DNA of 64,000 nucleotides, taken from Mercurialis annua. Its lineage: Eukaryota > Streptophyta > Magnoliopsida > Malpighiales > Euphorbiaceae. Below, piece by piece: positions 24,653 through 34,699 of this stretch. Numbering within the stretch: position 1 is the stretch's first letter; every line of letters starts with the position of its first letter. The translations under genes were made by a program, and so were the position numbers. Below the pieces are notes generated by a model. The model worked only from the letters and a program-made list of their open reading frames with translations. It did not search any database and was not told the DNA's origin. The stretch is taken from assembly GCF_937616625.2 (NCBI RefSeq), contig NC_065577.1:17869501-17933500 (forward strand), given 5' to 3'.

Positions 24653-25283
24653 AGTGCCAAAGTTGTTTCAAGGTTTGATCACTGACGGTATTAATTTCTA
24701 AAACATTATTTGTATTAGGAACAACTTAATTTAAGCAATAAAGACCATTTTGTACATAACCATAACCAACGATTTCATTATTATAGATAATTTTACAAAC
24801 ATCCTTTGTAAATAGGAAATCATATCCTAATCTTGTCATGCAAGAAATGGACATAATATTTATATAAGCGTTTGGTAAGTACAAAACATTGTTCAAATAC
24901 CGAACATGTTTATACAACAAAATAGAAGATGATCTTATAGCTTTAGCCGCAACGCTTGCGTTATTTCCAAGCTTCAAGATCACTTCGTCCTTGTCCAACT
25001 TCCTCTCATTTGCTAGATCCTGTAAGGATGAACAAATGTGAGAACTAGCTCCGGTATCTAATACCCAAGCTTTGGACGAGCTATTGTTATTGGAATTGAA
25101 ATAACAAGAAATTGACACACCCTTACCGGGATTTTCATTCTTCTTGTTCTTGCCCTTAGATTCGAAATACTTTGGGCAATTTCGTTTCCAATGTCCCTCG
25201 CCTTCACAAAAGAAACACTTTCCTTTATTCTTTGAGGTGCCCTTCTTTTTTGCAATGGCCTTTTGGGCCTTCAAAATATTCTT
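24653..25283 (-). pseudogene. Copia gag zinc knuckle, protease and start of gag-preintegrase
   Basis: Contains a CCHC zinc knuckle (CFFCEGEGHWKRNC, Cx2Cx4Hx4C) that binds RNA in gag. After a lysine-rich linker comes the aspartic protease active site, WVLDTGASSHIC. The frame stops at 24726 after NGLYCLN. Beyond the stop, the same strand still reads the gag-preintegrase motif LWHLRFH, where the similarity to full-length elements ends abruptly. The expected integrase (HHCC and DDE core, normally over 1 kb) is not present before RT begins. Upstream it joins gag in frame across a stop (TAG, 25284-25286). Confidence 0.9.
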
Positions 25284-25935
25284 CTAAGTTTTCTTCTTCT
25301 TAGATTTACTAGAAAAAGCAACCACAAGAGAAACTTCCTTTCCCTTAACATTATTCTTTTCAGCAGTTATCAACATATTTGATAACTCAGCAAGTGTACA
25401 TTCTATCCGATTCATATAGTAATTCGTGATGAAGTTACCATACGATTCCGAAAGGGATTGAAGGATCATATCTGTTTGGAGATTGAAGTCCATGATGAAG
25501 TCTAAACCCTCTAGCCGTTCGATATATCGAATCATCATGTTCACATGTTCTCCAACACCCTTTCCCTCGGAATGCTTCGCCCGAAATAATTGCTTAGATC
25601 ATATCTAGCAAAATGACTTGATTCACCATAAAACTCTTGTAAGTGAAACAATATTTCGCGAGCTCCAGGATATTTCTCGTGTTGCTTTTGCAACTCGTTA
25701 TTCATAGATGCCAACATATAGCACTTGACTTGTTCGTCATCTAACTTCCACTTGCGCAATGCCTCATGTTCCTCGGGAAGTGCCTCAATCGGCAATGGTC
25801 CTGAAACATTTGTCTCAAGAGCATATGCTATGTGTTCACTTGCAAGAACTATTTTGAGATTTCTTAACCAATCAACAAAGTTAGGACCCACTAAGCGATT
25901 ATTGTCGAGAATGCTACTTAACGGATTCGATTTTA
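25284..25935 (-). pseudogene. Copia gag (UBN2/Retrotran_gag_2 type)
   Basis: Two frames make up the capsid region. The N-terminal part (25541-about 25935) reads NPLSSILDNNRLVGPNFVDW, then LKIVLASEHIAYALE and CYMLASMNNELQ. The C-terminal part (25284-25544) reads MNMMIRYIERLEGLDF and MILQSLSESYGNFI. A frameshift of one or two bases near 25590 separates them. The second part ends at a TAG directly before the zinc-knuckle segment, with which it is in frame. No ATG is found in frame at the expected start, so initiation also appears lost. Gag normally forms the cytoplasmic particle that packages element RNA. Confidence 0.88.
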
Positions 25936-27034
25936 TCTTATCTTATCAACCTATAGATAGCAAAGATCTCTAATTAGTATTATTGTCTTATATATTTAAA
26001 CCATAATGATTTGGTCTTTATCAAAATGGCCTCCCACTATTTTTTCAAATCCTACACTTCCAAAATAGGAAACGTAAATCTTTGTTGGAAAAGATTTCAA
26101 GTGGGTGATTTAATTCTTATAGTGATTGTTCTTTCCCTCAGGTACGCATAATTGCCGTTATTGGGATCATAATATACTACAAGTGAACAAAACTTGTTCA
26201 TCATATCTCATATGAGGTACAATCATTTCCAGCTCCAAATGTATTCACCCTCAGATATCCATTGTCGTTATTGGGTTTCAGCATTAGTTAAGTTTAACCC
26301 ATTGAATCAACTAAGATGTATCAATTTGAATATTACACGACTCAGGTACGCCTAATATCCGTTATTGCCGTGTACTATATCGATACACCCGTAACATCTC
26401 ATGTTTAACAATAAACTCAACAACAGCCTCTTGACAATATCATCTCACCCTTATGTATCCATAGCCGACAAGATGATAAATCAAAGCGTGTTAGTTTATT
26501 GCTCCAATGGAGAGACATTAATAAATCAATTTAATCAATATAAACTTAATCTTTTAACTTTTAGGAAGATTTCTTAGGGTTTTCAGTTATTCCGGTCTCA
26601 CTAAGCACAGAACACATTTTAGCATGCATCTCATACATATTAAAGCTAAAATTAATCATGCAATCACACATGTATGATCATGGACTTCCTAGGTCTCATT
26701 CTTTAGCCACAAAAGAATGAGCAAACTATTACTTGTTCCACATGTTTTGTTGATGACAATATAATGCACACGCGAGTCACACATTGTGTTAAATAATCAC
26801 ATTAGAAAAATTCCCAGGATAGATTGGAGGGTCACGAGCGGACCACTTAAGTACCAATCTCCTAGACATAATTTAATCACATATAATTAATGTCACAATA
26901 CTGTATGCTCATTTTTTGCAAACAAGACCAAAGTCCTCGGAATTATAAATTACATGCCAATTAGTAATTCCTAAGTCCATGATTATTAATTACATGCATT
27001 CAATCGTAAAGCTTTAATACTTGATGATACGGTG
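25936..27034 (-). other. Copia leader (5' untranslated region) with short repeats
   Basis: A non-coding ~1.1-kb stretch between primer binding site and gag. Four diverged copies of a motif of the form ctcaggtacgc.taat.ccg followed by ttattgg occur at about 26136, 26247, 26341 and 26445. Such leaders usually carry packaging and dimerisation signals; whether these repeats do so is unknown. Confidence 0.7.
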
Positions 27035-27046
27035 GCTCTGATACCA
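27035..27046 (-). other. Copia primer binding site (tRNA-iMet)
   Basis: The plus-strand sequence gctctgatacca is the exact complement of tggtatcagagc, the standard plant initiator-methionine tRNA primer site. It lies 4 nt inside the 5' LTR end. Confidence 0.93.
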
Positions 27047-27050
27047 CTGT

Positions 27051-29078
27051 TGATGCAGCGGGACGTGAGGGTCCAAATCGTATATTTCAATTCAAAATTG
27101 AAATTCCAACAATTCGGATCCAGAAATGGATCATATCAATAACAAATGGATCGTCGTATCATCTAGTAATTAAAGCACGTATCTAGAAACTGTAAGAAGA
27201 ATACCTATGTCGATTCTTCAATGATTCTTGTAGTCCCGATAATACGGCAACCTCAAGCTCGTCCACACGAGTATGCGTCCGATTTAATCCTTGCCTTGAA
27301 GTAATCTGCAAGAGTTTCTCTTGCCGAGCAACCCTAAGCTCAAACTCTCGCCTCGATTACATCTTTGATGGGATGTATGAAAAACTTTCTCCAAGCTTTT
27401 TTGTGATTGATGAATACTTGAACTCCTTCAAATATGCTCTCTTAAGTGTGGTGTGATTAGAATGAGCAAAGGCAACCTCTATTTATAGGGTAGAGCTTTG
27501 CTTAAGAATGAAACACCTCACATGCTAGGTGTCATACACCAGGCAAAGGTGTTGCCACCATTCAACACCTCACATGCTAGGTGTCACACACCAAGCATAG
27601 GTGTTGCCACCATGTGACATATCAGATGCTAGGTGTCACACATCAAGCATAGGTGTTGCCACCTTCTGACACGTCATATGCTAGGTGTCACACACAGAGA
27701 CATACATGACATCATCACATGACACCATCACGTGACATCATCGTGACATCATCACATAAACTCATCGTGACATCATCACATGACATCATCACATAACATC
27801 ATCACAGGACATCATCTTGACATCATCACATGACATCATCGTGACATCATCACATGACATAATCACATGACATAATCACATTAACTTGGATAAAATACAA
27901 TTAGGTGCCTAGTAATTTATAACTCTTACAAATTATTCCCTAATTGTATTTGTTTTTTCATCTTAGATTAATTTCCGAGATATGCTAGTATCTATATGAA
28001 ATCGATCTCTCGTAAACTCAATCGGTTGCACACCCTATTGTGTGTGACTAACTAGGTTCACATCTATATGGCAACGAGAGTCATATGAAACGCCTTTCTT
28101 ATATTAATTAATTAAATCCCATTAATTATTAATTCTCGTCGATCGTGAGTGACGTCTAGCAACATATCACGACCCCCAAATAGATATGAATGTTTCGATG
28201 TTTCTTTATGAACCAATGTTCATAATTACCGTACACTCAAAATTCCCTTCATCTAAGATTCCGATCTCGACTAGTGTCACGGTTAAGTCAAACACTGCTT
28301 GTCTTGATCATATGACCTCATCTCAATTCTTATTCTTGATAAATATGACTTCCACTAGAAACAACTTTCTACATAAGTCATATACACCTGTGCAGGCTTT
28401 ATCATCCATCAAGAACAATTTGACATAGCATAGAATCTTTTCTTCTTTCATCCGGAGTGATAAATCCTCTCTTGGTTAAACCCCTATCTACATATACAAC
28501 TAACTAGAGCCAACACATCCCGCGACCCTAGCTCATGAAAGATCTAGGGATAAGGAGTATCAAACTCTAATCACCTATATACAAGATAGTGTCACCGCAA
28601 GTCAAAGGACATATGTACAATTATGAAATAGATGACATTAAATTGACTTTGATGAAAGACCATGTATAAGTAATCTAGCGTCACTTGTTCCACTCACTCA
28701 AACCCTTTGAGTGTCAATATGTTTATTCTGATCCCCATCAAGTAGTATGAGACTCACTGCTTCCTATAATTAGTAACTCTTTACTAATCTGGAGAATAAA
28801 TAAAGGTGACGATCTTTCCGGGATAATGCGATGCCCTTATTCATAGGACCCCATCGATCGTGAACGGTTATTTATATCACTTGTATAATAGAATCTGTCA
28901 CTCATATTCTCAACGTTGTAAGAATAAATTCTATCACAGTGTGATAAGGACAATATGCAATAAATAAACACTTAGTTGATGAGGCACTTAGTTCAAATAA
29001 AACATATATATCATTGCCAATGGGATTTGTTTATACAAGTATAAATACAAAATGGCCCTAGGGCACATACTAATAACA
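27051..29078 (-). repeat. 5' LTR of the copia element
   Basis: 2028 bp, closely similar to 21213-23135. The ~53-bp minisatellite is present in four copies (starts 27511, 27564, 27616, 27669) against three, and the tgacatcatca array (27703-27881) is longer. A TATA box (complement of ctatttatag) is at 27480-27489. The substitutions between LTRs show that insertion is not very recent. Confidence 0.9.
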
Positions 29079-29875
29079 CCCGGGGTTGTGCTCTCGGGTG
29101 CACAAACCTGCACCATTTGGTGCACGATCATGCACTACACTGAGGTGCACGATCCTGCACCCAAGGTTCACGATCGTGCACCATGGTGAGACGCCGATAT
29201 GTGGGGACTTTTCGGGGCTTTTTGCCCTAAGAACTTGACGTAGTTTCGTTGATCCAAAACATTTTAAAACGATAACTTGTTTTAAAAGAAAGTGAAAAGG
29301 TTTTATAACCTAAACCTAAAGACTTTTAAAAGGTGATTTTAAAAGTAAAGTTAAACATTCATAACAGACTTTAAAAGAGTTAAAGTCGACGTTTAAACGG
29401 TTTTAAAGAGTTAGCAATCGATTTTGCTAAATATCTAGTATATGGCTAAGAATTGTTTTGACAATTAAGTCTATGCTATAAATAGTTTTCTTTAGGTATT
29501 GCGATGCCTAAAATAACTTCCAGAGAGAAGTTAGAACATTTTCTCAAAATGAGAATTTATACTATGATTTTAAAAGGAACAGACCATAAGTGTTACGTAT
29601 TTATATGATTATATATTCGACCTAGATCTGTGTTTATGGATCTAGAAATTTTATATGGGATACAAATATTGATGTGTTTTATCCTGTTTGCTTTGTGTGT
29701 TTAGTCCGACCAGCTTGCCAGCAGTCTGACCTCAACTACAAGATTAAGTTCCAAACCTAGCGGTGTTTGTGAGTTCATTTGTTTACTTTTGAATATTAGT
29801 ATTCAATTGTTTTTAAATCCATAAATCGCACTAAGTATGAAACTTTGCCAAGGAAGATCCACTGAAACGAGCTAT

Positions 29876-29892
29876 CTATTGGGAAACAATAG
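29876..29892 (+). promoter_or_regulatory. Conserved LTR hairpin, Y copy
   Basis: ctattg-ggaaa-caatag forms a perfect 6-bp stem. It is followed by gactgtgtgat and preceded by gaaacgagctat. The same framing sequences surround hairpins with different stem bases in the other LTR families. Confidence 0.7.
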
Positions 29893-31015
29893 GACTGTGT
29901 GATAACCAGTGTTAATGAACTAGATGAGAGGTAAATATTATAAGCATACATATTGAGATTAGATTTTAAGCCAGATGCTTGCTAAGCGGCTTAAACCTAA
30001 TGGGTAGTCCTGAGGTGGCAGTGATTTAAGTTTTGGCCCAGCAACCCTATACAGAGTCAAGATGGCTGTGATATATATGTATACAGCTCATCCTGTATTA
30101 AACAAGAGTTGTGCATATGCATCATATGTGATAGCATTCTAACGTAACAGGACTAGGGTTTCATTTGGATCGAGGATTGGTAATATTTTTATATACCGAT
30201 ATTTTGTCTATACGCGATTTTGGTATTTAATTTTAAACCTATCTACTCACTCAGATATATTTATATTTCTGACTCCGTTGTTGCTTATTATTTTTAGGTA
30301 CCTAGCTACCGGGTTTGGTCGAGCTTCCACCCTTTTCCATCAGGGAAGCTTATCTTGCTATTATGTAAATAACGCTTTAAACTCTTAGATGCTGCAATAG
30401 TGTATATTGGTTTGATATGCCTATGGCCACGTCATGGTTCCTCTGTCTATATACTTTGATAGAAATATGCTTTGTCTAACTCTACTAGGTGGCTACTTAA
30501 TAGGCATATGGTGTTTATGGTGTCCCCTATGGGTGGGCCAAGCTTCGAGTCTTTGGTTTGCAAAGACACTGTGTATAGTTTAGCTGGCCTTACATTTGTG
30601 TGCCTGTTGTGCATGTTTTTTAGTATGTTTGATTTAATGCTTTGAAAGAATAAGTGTTCTATATTATATTAAACATATTGTTCGGGTGCGTGGTTTGAGA
30701 CAGGGTTGCGTGCGAGGCAAGGCACGTGAGCTAAGTCCCTGCACCACTGCACCGTTTAACTAGGGTTATTCAACCAGCATTTCTGAAAACGTGATTTCAC
30801 TTATATGAATATTTTCAAAATGTGTCATCCACGTTAAACAGAAAAATGTTTTAACGGTGTTTTCTGAAAACGGATCGTACGCGAGGTACGATCTAGATTT
30901 ATATTTACAGAAAATTTATAGAGGTTTTAGGCTTGCTACGGGTTTCGGAACAACCATTCCCATTCCCTAGCGCCGGTCTCGGCTCAAGTTTCGAGGGGAA
31001 AATCGGGTCGTGACA

Positions 31016-31114
31016 CTAACAAGGTTTAGGTTGCTTGCCAGATTTTCACGTGGATTCGCAAGCATTGAGTTTATATCGCTATTTACCTCTTTATTAAGTA
31101 AATTGTGTATTTTC

Positions 31115-31157
<43 letters not shown>

Positions 31158-32064
31158 TTTGCGAACTGTTTTAAGTCATTATGGATATGGATTGGAACGA
31201 GCTACTCGATAGGCGTGTATTGAGACTATGTGCACCGGTGAGTACTATGGGATTGGCAGACTAATGTCTTGCTTACGCTGGAAATTGACGAGGATTTGTT
31301 CCCGACTACTCTGGGATTCAGTGTGATACGTCGCACTTACGCTGGGATCATTTCAATACAGTATTTCCATAATGTTATACTCCCTCGGTCCCAAAACAAT
31401 AGTCCACTTTCCTTATTTTTTTTATCCCAAAACAATAGTTCACTTTCCTTGCAAATTACAATTTAGAGTGTTTATTTTCCATATTTTCCTTATTTATTGT
31501 GTATCATTTATTGCTATTAGCCTATAGTCGTAACATTTAAAAAGGGTATGATAGGAAAAATGAAGATAAATTTGTGAAAAGTTAGAGCATTAATTGTATT
31601 TCTTAAACTGTGTGAAAATGGGAAAGTGGGCAATTGTTTTGGGATGGAGGGAGTATTATATTAGTGTAAAAGTGATTTGAGGTTTTAATGGTTTCCACTT
31701 AATAAATGTGAATAGTTGTATGAACTCATCTCAGTATATCTGACCTCGTTGTTTTCCCAAATTTTCCAGGTTTATGATTTGAGAGCTTTGAGTTGATTCC
31801 TTCGGAGGTTCTTTTATTTTTAATAAAACTAGTCAACTGTTTATTACTCTTAGACCGCAGTAGAACTAGTCAATCTTTATAATTATTCTACTTTGGTTTG
31901 TCAGATTGGTCCAAATATTTATTTATGTTGTTGGCAAAGTTATACTCTAGATTCGAGTTTATATAAGTAATAGTAAAAAAGCCCTCGTTCCACTTCGGGA
32001 CTGATTACATTAAAATTAAAATTGATTAATTTTCGGCATAAGTGTTATGTAAACATTAAACTGC

Positions 32065-32103
<39 letters not shown>
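31016..32103 (+). mobile_element. Family-X LTR, right part (copy A)
   Basis: Resumes the X LTR broken at 20299: ggttgcttgccagattttca matches 47988 onward. It contains a (TA)n tract (31118-31154), the conserved hairpin at 31205-31224 and a Stowaway MITE (31380-31653). The gaactcatctcagtatatct segment and ttagaccgcagtag match 48465-48615. It ends in an (AAT)n microsatellite (32065-32103). Positions 30930-32100 recur at 33522-34697 with only a handful of differences. Confidence 0.85.
31380..31653. mobile_element. Stowaway MITE (copy A)
   Basis: The terminal inverted repeats are ctccctcggtcccaaaacaa and its inverted partner ttgttttgggatggagggag. The element is flanked by TA on both sides (31378-31379 and 31654-31655). 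Length of 274 bp, CTCCCTC termini and TA duplication define a Stowaway (Tc1/mariner-derived) MITE. Confidence 0.92.
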
Positions 32104-32104
<1 letters not shown>

Positions 32105-32200
32105 GGCTTAATACATAGTTTGACCCCATAACTTCTACCCTTTTACCCATCTAACCTCTAATAATAATAATAATAAGGCTTAATACATAGTTTGACCCCT
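32104..32200. repeat. Filler with two aaggcttaatacatagtttg copies
   Basis: aataaggcttaatacatag followed by tttgacccc occurs twice (from about 32104 and 32173), each copy preceded by an (AAT)n run. It lies exactly between duplicated segment A and imported segment B. It may be the end of a further element or repair filler. Confidence 0.6.
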
Positions 32201-32595
32201 AAATTCCAATTTGAGCTAAAATGCATTTTTTTCTCACTTTTTCCTTTAAATTTTCCTTTAACAAATATCGATGTCCAATTATTCAATATTATTTTTATAA
32301 GTACTAATTCCCGTCAATAATCTATTAAATTTCCATTTTCCGGAAATTAAATCCTTATTTTCCAATTTTCGAGCCTACGTGCACTTTATCCACTTTTCCA
32401 TATTTTCCTTTTTATGTCTAATTCAATTTCCTTTATAAGATTCTTGATATTGAAATTTTCTTAATAAAATCTCACGACATACTTGGGTTCTCTTTTATTT
32501 ATTTATTTTCCGATAATTCCTTTTCTGGCCGATTTAACTGTTTAAATTTAGACACGTTGCCTACTTTGACAACGTCAGACACACGGGGCATTACA
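32201..32595 (-). mobile_element. Copied fragment of the 40346-43623 solo LTR (segment B, LTR part)
   Basis: Identical apart from several substitutions to 43229-43623, offset 11028 bp. It starts abruptly at aaattccaatttgagc and ends with the LTR terminus ggcattaca. It is followed by gaagt, the target duplication of the solo LTR at 40346-43623. Because only the right flank is present here, this copy derives from the 43-kb locus. Confidence 0.92.
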
Positions 32596-33526
32596 GAAGT
32601 GTTTAGATTGTTTCGAACCGTTTTAAACGTTTGGCTTAAATCGCAAAAATGATGAAATGTTAAGATTGGTTTTGTAACGTTTTAAACGTTTGGATTGGTT
32701 TCGTAACTTTTTAAACGTTTGGCTTAAATTGCTAATAATGTGAAACGTTTGGATTTGTTTCGTAATGTTTTAAACGTTTGAATTGATTTCGTATCGTTTT
32801 AAACGTTTTGCTTAAATCGATAAAAAGGTGAAACATTTGTATTTCTTTTGTTATGTTTTAAACGTTTAGCTTAAATCGCTAATAAGGTGAAACGTTTGAA
32901 TTTGTTTCGTAATGTTTTAAACATTTAGATTGGTTTCATAACGTTTTAAACGTTTGAGTTAAATAGCTAAAAAGGTGAAACACTTTGATTTATTTCGCAA
33001 CATTTGTAAACATTTGGCTTAAATAGATAAAGGGTGAAACGTTACGATTTGTTTTGTAACGTTTTAAACATTTTGACTGGTTTCATATCATTTTAAACGT
33101 TTATCTTAAATTGATAAAAAGGTAAAATGTTTGGATTTGTTTCGTAACGATTTAAATGTTTGGATTGGCTTCACCACGTTTTAAACGTTTGGCTTAAATC
33201 ACTAAAAAGGTAAAACGTTTTGATTTGTTGCGTAACGTTTGTAAACGTTTGGCTTAAATCTCGAAAAAGGGGAAACGTTTGGATTTTTTTCATAGGGTTT
33301 TAAACGTTTGGCTTAAATCGCTATAAAGGGGAAATGTTAGGATTTGTTTCGTAACGTTTTTAACGTTTGGATTTGTTTTGTATTGCTAAAAAGGTGAAAG
33401 ATTGAATTTGTTTCGTAATGTTAGTAAACGTTTGGCTTAAATCGATAAAAAGGTGAAACATTAGGAATTGTTTCGTAACATTTTAAACATTTGGATTGGT
33501 TTCGTAAAATTTTAATTGTTTGGCTT
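32596..33526. repeat. Satellite carried along in segment B
   Basis: The 30-bp subunit satellite, collinear with 43624-44554 and about 99% identical. It stops within a subunit at ggctt, where the sequence switches to the LTR segment gcttgctacggg. Confidence 0.92.
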
Positions 33527-33706
33527 GCTACGGGTTTCGGAACAACCATTCCCATTCCCTAGCGCCGGTCTCGGCTCAAGTTTCGAGGGGAAAATCGGGT
33601 CGTGACACTAACAAGGTTTAGGTTGCTTGCCAGATTTTCACGTGGATTCGCAAGCATTGAGTTTATATCGCTATTTACCTCTTTATTAAGTAAATTGTGT
33701 ATTTTC

Positions 33707-33760
<54 letters not shown>

Positions 33761-34666
33761 GTTTGCGAACTGTTTTAAGTCATTATGGATATGGATTGGA
33801 ACGAGCTACTCGATAGGCGTGTATTGAGACTATGTGCACCGGTGAGTACTATGGGATTGGCAGACTAATGTCTTGCTTACGCTGGAAATTGACAAGGATT
33901 TGTTCCCGACTGCTCTGGGATTCAGTGTGATACGTCGCACTTACGTTGGGATCATTTCAATACAGTATTTCCATAATGTTATACTCCCTCGGTCCCAAAA
34001 CAATAGTCCACTTTCCTTTTTTTTTATCCCAAAACAATAGTTCACTTTCCTTGCAAATTACAATTTAGAGTGTTTATTTTCCATATTTTCCTTATTTATT
34101 GTGTATCATTTATTGCTATTAGCCTATAGTCGTAACATTTAAAAAGGGTATGATAGGAAAAATGAAGATAAATTTGTGAAAAGTTAGAGCATTAATTGTA
34201 TTTCTTAAACTGTGTGAAAATGGGAAAGTGGGCAATTGTTTTGGGATGGAGGGAGTATTATATTAGTGTAAAAGTGATTTGAGGTTTTAATGGTTTCCAC
34301 TTAATAAATGTGAATAGTTGTATGAACTCATCTCAGTATATCTGACCTCGTTGTTTTCCCAAATTTTCCAGGTTTATGATTTGAGAGCTTTGAGTTGATT
34401 CCTTCGGAGGTTCTTTTATTTTTAATAAAACTAGTCAACTGTTTATTACTCTTAGACCGCAGTAGAACTAGTCAATCTTTATAATTATTCTACTTTGGTT
34501 TGTCAGATTGGTCCAAATATTTATTTATGTTGTTGGCAAAGTTATACTCTAGATTCGAGTTTATATAAGTACTAGTAAAAAAGCCCTCGTTCCACTTCGG
34601 GACTGATTACATTAAAATTAAAATTGATTAATTTTCGGCATAAGTGTTATGTAAACATTAAACTGC

Positions 34667-34699
<33 letters not shown>
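33522..34699 (+). mobile_element. Duplicate of the Y-end/X-LTR segment (copy A')
   Basis: Repeats 30930-32100 at an offset of 2592 bp. It contains the last 86 bp of the Y LTR, the ctaac target duplication and the X LTR right half with (TA)n (longer, 33710-33757). The hairpin, Stowaway MITE and (AAT)n tract (about 34667-34699) follow. About five substitutions plus microsatellite length separate the copies, so the duplication is recent. Confidence 0.93.
33984..34255. mobile_element. Stowaway MITE (copy A')
   Basis: The duplicate of the 31380-31653 MITE, with the same TA flanks (33982-33983 and 34256-34257) and 2 bp shorter in a T-run. Confidence 0.9.

Larger units (their letters stand above)
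21210..29078 (-). mobile_element. Ty1/copia retrotransposon, integrase-deleted (Angela/Tork-like)
   Basis: A complete element frame in minus orientation: 5' LTR 27051-29078, tRNA-iMet primer site 27035-27046, ~1.1-kb leader, gag, protease, RT, RNase H, polypurine tract 23136-23150 and 3' LTR 21213-23135. The 5-bp cccgg at 21205-21209 and 29079-29083 is the likely target duplication; three extra bases (aga) separate it from the 3' LTR end. LTRs of ~2 kb and RT/RNase H wording point to the Angela/Tork group. Integrase is absent, gag and pol carry stops and frameshifts, and the element is dead. Confidence 0.9.
20300..31015 (+). mobile_element. Family-Y solo LTR, split by a copia element
   Basis: Starts TGTAATAACGCGG and ends cgggtcgtgaca. 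It is flanked by ctaac at 20295-20299 and 31016-31020. Removing the nested copia element leaves about 2.8 kb with no internal region, so it is a solo LTR. Left half 20300-21209 and right half 29079-31015 hold no coding frame. The right half begins with a GC-rich cluster of gtgcac/tgcacgatc words (29095-29190). It then has the conserved LTR hairpin at 29876-29892, and ends with the gcttgctacgggtttcgg segment shared with other LTRs here. Confidence 0.85.
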
